Source of the DNA: Candidatus Omnitrophota bacterium
GTDB taxonomy: Bacteria > Omnitrophota > Gorgyraeia > Gygaellales > Profunditerraquicolaceae
NCBI GenBank assembly: GCA_023247875.1
Contig: JAHFFQ010000089.1
Span: forward strand, 1-6,292
Length of the DNA stretch: 6,292 nucleotides
Reading direction: 5' to 3'
Made by a program: the position numbers and the translations under genes. The notes under the pieces are model-generated. The model ran no database searches. It was given only the letters and a program-made list of their open reading frames with translations, and was not told where the DNA came from. Shown piece by piece: positions 1-5,600 of this stretch; positions within the stretch are counted from its first letter, which is position 1; every line of letters begins with the position of its first letter.

Positions 1-717
1 CTCATCGGGGCATCTGCCTCGGATAGCTTCTCCTTCCAGAAAACTTTTCAGTATTTCAATAAAGAGCTGCTTACTGAATCCTGCTGCGGGGTCCTTTTCG
101 GCGGAGGGATAAATTTCGGGCATGGCATCAAACACGGATGGAAACCCCTGGGGAAAATACGCTGCGTCACTAATTCCCACGGGAATGTGATCAAGGAGAT
201 CGACGGCCGGCCGGCTGTCAAGCTTTACGAAGATTACCTGGCTAAGGATGCTCTGGAGTTGGCCAGGGAGCTGCGGCGCATATCTATCTTTTACCCGATA
301 GGGATTTATCTTACGGGAGAGAAGGAATACCTGCTGCGCAACATTATCTCTATAAAAGATGACGGTTCTCTGATTACCCAGGGGGATATCCCGCAGGATA
401 GCAAGATAAGGTTAATGATCGGGACCAAAGATTCCTGCCTTGAAGCCACAGCCGGAGCCTGCGAAGACGCAAAAAGGAATCTTATGGGCCAGAAGGCAAA
501 ATTTGTGATGGTCTTTGATTCCGCATCAAGATTTTCCTTATTGGGCAGGCGATGCGTAGAGGAGCTTGAAATAATCAAGGGGGCCTTCGGCGAAGAGATC
601 TCTCTGGTAGGCATCTATACTTACGGGGAACAGGCCCCGCTTAAATCCCTGAACTATCTTGGGCGCAGTTACTGCCATAACCAGAGCATAAATATCCTGG
701 CTGTAGGAGGCCAATAA
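1..717 (+). CDS. FIST-domain sensory protein, 5' end outside window
   Basis: FIST domains are intracellular sensory domains, thought to bind small molecules such as amino acids, and are often found fused to or beside signalling proteins. The reading frame is open from base 1, so the gene begins upstream. The GTG at 187 is an internal Val (in-window residue 63) in the middle of a conserved stretch and is not the start. Visible residues 1-60 are the end of the FIST N domain: GASASD (3-8), then HGWKPLG (45-51). The FIST C domain follows from about residue 66 (IDGRPA) to the end, with FDSASR (172-177), GIYTYGEQAP (204-213) and HNQSI (226-230). The FDSASR segment has Ser where many relatives have Cys. 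No membrane segment is seen, so this part is cytosolic. The stop lies 1 base before the kinase gene, and I infer that the protein supplies the input to that kinase. The ligand cannot be read from sequence. The family call is firm. Confidence 0.85.
   Translation, partial: LIGASASDSFSFQKTFQYFNKELLTESCCGVLFGGGINFGHGIKHGWKPLGKIRCVTNSHGNVIKEIDGRPAVKLYEDYLAKDALELARELRRISIFYPIGIYLTGEKEYLLRNIISIKDDGSLITQGDIPQDSKIRLMIGTKDSCLEATAGACEDAKRNLMGQKAKFVMVFDSASRFSLLGRRCVEELEIIKGAFGEEISLVGIYTYGEQAPLKSLNYLGRSYCHNQSINILAVGGQ
705..710 (+). promoter_or_regulatory. Strong Shine-Dalgarno site for the histidine kinase
   Basis: AGGAGG sits inside the last codons of the FIST gene, 8 bases before the ATG at 719. It is the only textbook ribosome-binding site among the in-window starts; the other gene starts have weak or no recognisable match. 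It fixes the kinase start at 719. Confidence 0.8.
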
Positions 718-718
718 A

Positions 719-2197
719 ATGTTAAACTTTATATTCTTCAGTGTTTGCTTAATTATTGCCGGCATGGGAATAGCCCTGCTCCTTAAGATGCAGCGGTTAA
801 AAGATCTGGAGAAACGTACAGAGGGACTCAATACTTCCCTTGAAGAGATGGATGAACAGGCCAAGCTGATCATCCGCACGGATATAGAATTGAATAAAAC
901 CCAGGAGGAGTTGGATAAAAAGATCACCGGGCTTTCCACTTTACAGAAATTATCCCGCCAGATGAGCACAACCCTGGAGGAAAAACAGATCTTTAAAAAA
1001 ATAGGCAATGAATACCTGGAGGATCTAGGCTTTGAAAAATCATCGGCTTTCCTCTGGAATACCCTTGCAAGGGAATTTCACCAGTACCTGAACATAGGTT
1101 ACAACGAAGAAGAGTCGTTGAAAATAAAAAATGCGATTAACTCAGATAAGGACCATTACCTGGATCTAATGCGCGCAGGGAAAAGCGCTTCTTCCGTGTT
1201 CGTCCCCCAGGGTTTCCTGCCAAAGGATAAGGTTTGCCGCCTATTCCAGGTGAACGAATTCATTATCTGCCCGATCATTCCCCAGGAAGGGGATCAGGGA
1301 TTTATCTTCGTGGGCACGCAAAACATAGAAACCCGCATAACCGAAGGTGAACGGGAAATAATCACCATCCTGGCCAACCAGATCGGCCAGGCCCTGGACA
1401 ATGCCAGGCTCTTTGAGAAAACCTGGCGGTCCCAGCAGGAGTTAGAAATAAAGGTAGAGGAAAGGACCCACCAGCTTACCGAAGCCCTGGAGAAGGTTAA
1501 CATAATAAGCAGGCGCAAAAGCGATTTTATTTCAAGCGTTTCCCATGAACTGAGGACCCCCCTTACATCCATCAAAGGGTATGCGGCGATATTGCTGGCT
1601 GGTAAATTAGGTGCGGTCCCTGATGAGATCAAAGAGCGCCTTGGCAAGATCAACCGCCACTCTGACGAGTTAGTACATATGATAAACGACCTGCTGGATA
1701 TCGCGCGCATTGAATCTGGCAAAGTCAACATGAACATAGAAGCCCTGGAGCTTGCCCCCATAGCCGAAAAAGTCGGAGACATGCTTTCCGAGCAGTTTAA
1801 AACAAAGAATATCACTTTCAGCATCAATATACCGGCAGACTGCAAGAAAATAATGGCTGACCGCAGCCAGATCGAAAGGGTGTTTATCAACCTGCTCGGC
1901 AATGCCCTGAAGTTTACCCCTGAAAAGGGCTCAATCAGCATAAAGGCGGCTTGCTCGAACAAAATGATCCAGGTTGATATTACGGATAGCGGGTTCGGGA
2001 TACCGGAGGAAGCCCAGGACAAAATATTTGAGGAATTCTATCGCGTGGACAATACCATCAATCAGGAGGTAAAAGGTACGGGGCTTGGGCTTGCTCTGGT
2101 TAAAAATATCATCGAGGCGCACCGCGGAAAGATATGGGTAAAGAGCAAGATTGGTGAAGGCTCGACCTTCAGCTTTACCGTCAACTGTACCGAATAA
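719..2197 (+). CDS. Membrane-anchored GAF-domain sensor histidine kinase
   Basis: Orthodox two-component sensor kinase of 492 residues that should phosphorylate the receiver protein encoded next. In order: one hydrophobic segment (about 4-23) followed by Lys/Arg, which puts the rest in the cytosol; a charged coiled coil (about 25-75); a GAF domain (about 76-230); a second coiled linker (about 230-268); HisKA with SHELRTP and phospho-accepting His276; and a HATPase domain. The HATPase boxes are intact: N box with Asn391 and Asn395, G1 box DSGFGIP (423-429), FEEFYR (F box, about 438-442), and G2 box GTGLGLAL (453-460). The HELRT sequence fits the ExxT phosphatase motif, so both kinase and phosphatase activity are plausible. 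There is no periplasmic sensing loop, so the signal must arrive in the membrane or cytosol, perhaps through GAF or the upstream FIST protein. The start is fixed by AGGAGG 8 bases upstream. The GAF ligand is unknown. Confidence 0.95.
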   Translation: MLNFIFFSVCLIIAGMGIALLLKMQRLKDLEKRTEGLNTSLEEMDEQAKLIIRTDIELNKTQEELDKKITGLSTLQKLSRQMSTTLEEKQIFKKIGNEYLEDLGFEKSSAFLWNTLAREFHQYLNIGYNEEESLKIKNAINSDKDHYLDLMRAGKSASSVFVPQGFLPKDKVCRLFQVNEFIICPIIPQEGDQGFIFVGTQNIETRITEGEREIITILANQIGQALDNARLFEKTWRSQQELEIKVEERTHQLTEALEKVNIISRRKSDFISSVSHELRTPLTSIKGYAAILLAGKLGAVPDEIKERLGKINRHSDELVHMINDLLDIARIESGKVNMNIEALELAPIAEKVGDMLSEQFKTKNITFSINIPADCKKIMADRSQIERVFINLLGNALKFTPEKGSISIKAACSNKMIQVDITDSGFGIPEEAQDKIFEEFYRVDNTINQEVKGTGLGLALVKNIIEAHRGKIWVKSKIGEGSTFSFTVNCTE

Positions 2198-2201
2198 AAC
2201 T

Positions 2202-3137
2202 ATGGGAATAAAAATACTTATTGCCGACGATGACCCGGATATAAGGGACATACTAAAACTTACCCTCTCTGAGGAAAATTACGAAACCATTGAAGCAAGG
2301 GACGGAGAGGAGGCGCTAAAGATAATCCGGGCCAAGCCCCTGGATCTGGTCCTTCTGGATTACAAGATGCCCAAGATGGACGGACGTCAATTGTGCAACC
2401 TGATTAAGAAAGACCTGCTGCTGCAGCATCTGCCGATAATCATGGTGACGGGGAAGGGTGAGGTCAACGATAAGATCGAAGGTATTGATTCCGGGGCGGA
2501 TGATTATATCGTCAAACCGTTTGAGCCAAAAGAGTTGCTGGCCAGGATACGCATGGTCTTAAGGCGCACAAAAAGGGACCTGGAGGCAAACCCGCTAACC
2601 CGGCTTCCGGGAAATGTGGCTATCCTCAATGAACTTTCCAGCCGCATAGAGGAAAAAAAGACCTACGCGGTTTGCTATGTGGACCTGGACAAATTCAAAA
2701 CCTACAACGACAAATACGGATTTGAACACGGGGATACTGTCATCAGGGAGACCGCGCGCATATTGCTTGGAGCGGCCAAAGAATACGGCAACCTTCAAGA
2801 TTTTGTCGGGCATATCGGAGGGGATGACTTCGTGGTAGTGACCACGCCGGAGGCATCGGATAAGATCTGTGAGAAGATAATCCGAGATTTTGATAAAATA
2901 TCCCCCTCCTTCTATAATGAAGAGGACAGAAAAAGCGGTTTTATCGTCGGACGCGACCGGAAGGGGGAAATTCAGAATATTCCCCTGTTATCGGTCTCTA
3001 TCGGCGTGGTCTCCAATGAAACGCGCGATATCACGCATGTGGCCCAGATCGGAGAGATCGGCGCGGAGCTCAAAAAAGTTGCTAAAAGCGTCGAAAAAAG
3101 CAACTACGTCAAAGATAAGCGGCAAAGCAGACCCTAA
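2202..3137 (+). CDS. Response regulator: receiver plus GGDEF-like domain (GGDDF variant)
   Basis: Likely output of the adjacent kinase; 311 residues. The receiver (about 3-122) has all the key residues: Asp10/Asp11, phospho-acceptor Asp53 in LLDYKMP, Thr83 and Lys105 in VKPF. A GGDEF-type domain follows (about 128-305), opening with NPLTRLPGN. DLDKFKTYND (161-170) supplies metal ligand Asp161 and guanine-binding Asn169; Asp178 in HGD is the second guanine contact. The signature at 206-210 reads GGDDF, with Asp where Glu is usual in the fourth place. The residues at the inhibitory I-site (RxxD) position are NLQD (197-200), so the Arg is missing. A long insert precedes SVSIGVV (264-270). The role would be c-di-GMP synthesis or, if impaired, nucleotide binding. 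I chose the ATG at 2202, 4 bases after the kinase stop, because it begins right at receiver strand 1. An in-frame TTG at 2151 would add 17 unconserved-looking residues overlapping the kinase gene. No good Shine-Dalgarno site is seen. Confidence 0.9.
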   Translation: MGIKILIADDDPDIRDILKLTLSEENYETIEARDGEEALKIIRAKPLDLVLLDYKMPKMDGRQLCNLIKKDLLLQHLPIIMVTGKGEVNDKIEGIDSGADDYIVKPFEPKELLARIRMVLRRTKRDLEANPLTRLPGNVAILNELSSRIEEKKTYAVCYVDLDKFKTYNDKYGFEHGDTVIRETARILLGAAKEYGNLQDFVGHIGGDDFVVVTTPEASDKICEKIIRDFDKISPSFYNEEDRKSGFIVGRDRKGEIQNIPLLSVSIGVVSNETRDITHVAQIGEIGAELKKVAKSVEKSNYVKDKRQSRP

Positions 3138-3139
3138 AG

Positions 3140-4249
3140 ATGCTCATTATACTGCAAGCTTTGGTTTTTATCCGGCCCTTTATTTCCTCTTTAGCCTTTC
3201 CGTATCTAAATTCCCTCTATTCTGCCTGTCTTATTTTGTTTTTAGTTGCCTGGGGTTTCGCCGCAAACAAACCTGGTAAGAATATTCAATACTTATGCCC
3301 CCCCCTACTCATGTTTTGTTTAGCGCTCGTTATTTCAACAATCTTCTCTGTAAGCAAACTTGCCAGCTTATTCAAACTCTATAATTACATAATTTACTTG
3401 CTGTTGTTGCTCGTCGCTGCCTCTTTGAGCTCAAAAGATAAAATCCGCCTTGCCCAGACTATTTTCATCGCCGGCTTTATTATCAGTATCTTGGCCCTTT
3501 ATCAATATTTCTTTGGATTCACTCATATCCTTGATTATATCGCAAGAAATAAAATATCAGATCCTTTTGCCCTGGATTATATAAGCAGAAAGAGGGTTTT
3601 CTTCCCTTTTGTAACCCCCAACGTATTGGGAGGCTACCTCGCCATGATTTTCCCCCTGGCGCTGGTAAATAAAAACAGGATTTGGTTTATTATGCCAATT
3701 TTTCTCGCCCTCATACTTACAGGATCTTTAGGCGCGATCTTAAGCCTATTATTGGGATTAATCATTTATTTGCATCTAAAAGGTAAGCTAAAAAAGAAAG
3801 TATCGCTTCCCCTCTTCGGATTATTAATAATAATTGTGCTGATTTTTATTGCCCGGTCAATGACCTTAAAGCAACACACTGCGCCCGGATTTTCGGCGTG
3901 GATGAGATTGGGATATTGGCAAGACACCTTAGGGATAATAAAACAGCGGACCTTGACCGGTTTGGGAATAGGGAACTTTAACCTCAGCCAAAGCCGCTAT
4001 GCCCATAATTCCTATCTGCAAATTTGGGCAGAAATGGGGATCTTAGGTGTATCCGCTTATCTTTGGCTTGTCTTTAGATCCCTGAGGTCGGGATTTAACA
4101 AATTAAAAACCGGTGAAGAGAGAAATTATATTATTGCGCTGATTGCTTCGATCACTGTTTTCCTTATGCATAACTTTATTGACTTTACATTCTTTCTGCC
4201 GGAAGTATCAATAATCTGGTGGATAATGTTGGGGTTAATTATCGCTTAA
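3140..4249 (+). CDS. O-antigen ligase/polymerase (Wzy/WaaL) family membrane protein
   Basis: Polytopic inner-membrane protein of 369 residues with around ten or more hydrophobic segments. Family members transfer or polymerise undecaprenyl-linked glycans on the periplasmic face; some are O-antigen ligases, some Wzy polymerases, some protein O-glycosyl ligases. The landmarks are TPNVLGGYL (159-167), a stretch with Arg256 and Tyr259-Trp260 leading to TGLGIGNF (273-280), then YAHNSYLQ (287-294) with His289, and HNFID (344-348) near the C-terminus. The region at about 240-290 should be the large periplasmic loop carrying the functional Arg and His. Sequence alone does not separate ligase from polymerase. 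It starts 2 bases after the regulator stop with no clear Shine-Dalgarno site, so translation may be coupled. The gene is visibly more AT-rich than the signalling genes before it, partly because of its hydrophobic codons. Confidence 0.85.
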   Translation: MLIILQALVFIRPFISSLAFPYLNSLYSACLILFLVAWGFAANKPGKNIQYLCPPLLMFCLALVISTIFSVSKLASLFKLYNYIIYLLLLLVAASLSSKDKIRLAQTIFIAGFIISILALYQYFFGFTHILDYIARNKISDPFALDYISRKRVFFPFVTPNVLGGYLAMIFPLALVNKNRIWFIMPIFLALILTGSLGAILSLLLGLIIYLHLKGKLKKKVSLPLFGLLIIIVLIFIARSMTLKQHTAPGFSAWMRLGYWQDTLGIIKQRTLTGLGIGNFNLSQSRYAHNSYLQIWAEMGILGVSAYLWLVFRSLRSGFNKLKTGEERNYIIALIASITVFLMHNFIDFTFFLPEVSIIWWIMLGLIIA

Positions 4250-4252
4250 AAA

Positions 4253-4942
4253 ATGAACCCGGTCATTGTAATTCCTACATATAATGAAAAAAACAATATC
4301 CGGACTTTAGTGGAAGCTATCCTGAAGATTGTGCCGCAAACAAGGATTCTGTTCGTCGACGATAACTCTCCCGACGGAACCGGAGTGGCCGCGGATGCAC
4401 TGACAAAAGAATATCCGCAGGTCACTGTCCTGCACAGACAAAAGAAAGAAGGATTAGGCCGGGCTTATATCGCGGGTTTCAAAGAAGCATTGAAGATGGG
4501 TGTGGATTACATCATCCAGATGGATGCGGATTTTTCACATGATCCCAAATATATCCGGCGCTTTCTGGAAGAAATAAATGACTGCGACCTGGTCATCGGC
4601 TCCCGTTATCTTGTCCCCGGGAAACTCGTTAACGTTTCGGCCTTGAGTATTTTGGCAAACATATACGCACGATCTATTCTGGGACTGAAAACAACGGATT
4701 GCCTGGGAGGATTTAAGTGTTTTCGTAGAGAAGTACTTGAAAAAATAGCTTTGGATAATTTTATTTCAAACGGATTTGTCTTCCAGGCGGAATTTATTTA
4801 CCGGGCGCATAAGAAGGGCTTTGCCGTCAAGGAAACCCCGATTGATTTTTGCAGGCGCAGAGAGGGAAAAACAAAAAAATCAATAAAAATCATGCTTGAA
4901 GCATTCTTTAAGATACCGCTATTACGCTTAAGGCCGGGATAG
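4253..4942 (+). CDS. Dolichol-phosphate-mannose-synthase-like GT2 glycosyltransferase
   Basis: Soluble 229-residue GT-A enzyme of family GT2 that should move a sugar, typically mannose from GDP-mannose, onto a polyprenyl phosphate at the cytosolic membrane face. The product would be a lipid-linked donor for periplasmic GT-C enzymes. Visible motifs: PTYNE (8-12), DDNSPDGT (36-43), the metal-binding Asp-x-Asp at Asp91/Asp93 within QMDADFSHDP, GSRY (116-119), LGGFKCFRRE (151-160), SNGFVFQAE (172-180) and GKTKKS (205-210). There is no C-terminal membrane domain, so it resembles the minimal DPM1-type form. After GSRY the segment leading to NIYAR is a few residues shorter than I expect, and the usual Trp/Arg-rich stretch is not evident. 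It lies 3 bases after the Wzy-like gene, in the same operon. The sugar could be mannose, glucose or another; the mannose call rests on family resemblance only. Confidence 0.85.
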   Translation: MNPVIVIPTYNEKNNIRTLVEAILKIVPQTRILFVDDNSPDGTGVAADALTKEYPQVTVLHRQKKEGLGRAYIAGFKEALKMGVDYIIQMDADFSHDPKYIRRFLEEINDCDLVIGSRYLVPGKLVNVSALSILANIYARSILGLKTTDCLGGFKCFRREVLEKIALDNFISNGFVFQAEFIYRAHKKGFAVKETPIDFCRRREGKTKKSIKIMLEAFFKIPLLRLRPG

Positions 4943-4948
4943 CCGGCT
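4932..4948 (+). terminator. Weak hairpin at the convergent gene junction
   Basis: GCCGG (4933-4937) pairs with CCGGC (4943-4947) around a 5-base loop, with a possible extra G-U pair outside. The hairpin spans the stop codon of the GT2 gene. The sequence after it on the + strand is pyrimidine-rich but has no clean T run, and the - strand side has none. It may serve as a terminator for the + operon, but the stem is short and it could be chance. Confidence 0.25.
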
Positions 4949-4949
4949 G

Positions 4950-5600
4950 CTATTCTTTTCTCGCCACGCAGAATATGGTAAGATAATTAAAATTTTTCAA
5001 TTCAAGCGGCGTAAATTTCCCGAATGCCCGCGTTATTCTCCCAACATCAAAGCCTACCACATGACCGCACCTGTTGGAATAATATTTGTCCTTGTCCCTC
5101 CAGCCCTTATACCGGCACCACAGCGGAAAAAGTATCCCCCAGAGGCCTGGTAATCTGGCATAAGGCACGGAAACAATGGCTATGCCGTCCTTCCTTAGGA
5201 CCCGTCTTATCTCCGCTATCAAGCCGCCATAAGAACCGAAATGTTCCAGCACCTCCGTAACTACCGCTATATTTACGCTGCCGCTCTTGAACGGCAGGCC
5301 GGCGGAGATATCCGCTTTTACGGGAAAGAAGTTGGACATCCTGCGACTGTTGTGTTCCAGCATGGCCTCGCATATATCCAGCCCTACCATAGAGATATTA
5401 TCCCGATTCCAGAGGGAATTACCACACCCTATATCCAATATCTTTCCCCCTCGGTAATACTTCTTCGTAAAATCATAAATTATGCGCTGCCTTTTACTTA
5501 ATAACCGCGATCTTAACCCTTTATTCCTTACCTGCCTCATATAATAATCACCGGGCTGCTCCCGGTATATCTGTATCATGCTTTCCTTGGATATTTTCAT
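4950..5600 (-). CDS. Class I SAM-dependent methyltransferase
   Basis: Small cytosolic methyltransferase of 216 residues with a Rossmann fold of the Methyltransf_11 type. An N-terminal basic helical part (about 1-50) precedes motif I ILDIGCG (54-60), which binds S-adenosylmethionine. Asp75 in VGLDI should contact the ribose, DISAGLPF (97-104) is the motif II region, TEVLEHF (115-121) is motif III-like, and RVLRKDG then VSVP mark the following helix and strand. The Trp/Tyr-rich region at about 148-185 is likely the substrate-facing cap. The acceptor cannot be read from sequence; O-methylation of a sugar, lipid or small molecule, or methylation of a peptide, are all possible. The ATG overlaps the radical SAM stop by 4 bases (ATGA at 5600-5597), so the two are translationally coupled and probably act in one pathway. 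No good Shine-Dalgarno site precedes it. Confidence 0.88.
   Translation of the reverse strand: MKISKESMIQIYREQPGDYYMRQVRNKGLRSRLLSKRQRIIYDFTKKYYRGGKILDIGCGNSLWNRDNISMVGLDICEAMLEHNSRRMSNFFPVKADISAGLPFKSGSVNIAVVTEVLEHFGSYGGLIAEIRRVLRKDGIAIVSVPYARLPGLWGILFPLWCRYKGWRDKDKYYSNRCGHVVGFDVGRITRAFGKFTPLELKNFNYLTIFCVARKE

Noticed and set aside
203..217. GC-rich palindromic run GCCGGCCGGC within the FIST gene
   Set aside because: It encodes conserved residues (DGRPA) and is isolated; there is no sign that it is a repeat unit or binding site.
187..717. GTG at 187 as the start of a 176-residue protein
   Set aside because: The frame is open to base 1 and codes for clear FIST N-terminal domain sequence (GASASD, HGWKPLG), so the GTG is an internal codon.
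1294..2022. Long 242-codon open frame on the - strand
   Set aside because: It lies wholly antisense to the kinase HisKA/HATPase region. Its translation is Ser/Leu/Ile-rich with no recognisable motif, and the sense frame has every expected kinase motif.
2890..3279. 129-codon open frame on the + strand across the regulator/Wzy junction
   Set aside because: It overlaps the GGDEF domain and the first helices of the Wzy-like protein in another frame, with no conserved motif or ribosome-binding site. It also conflicts with two well-supported genes.
5024..5501. Short + strand open frames opposite the methyltransferase, considered as possible precursor peptides
   Set aside because: They are antisense to a well-supported gene, lack ribosome-binding sites and leader-like features, and look like random translation.
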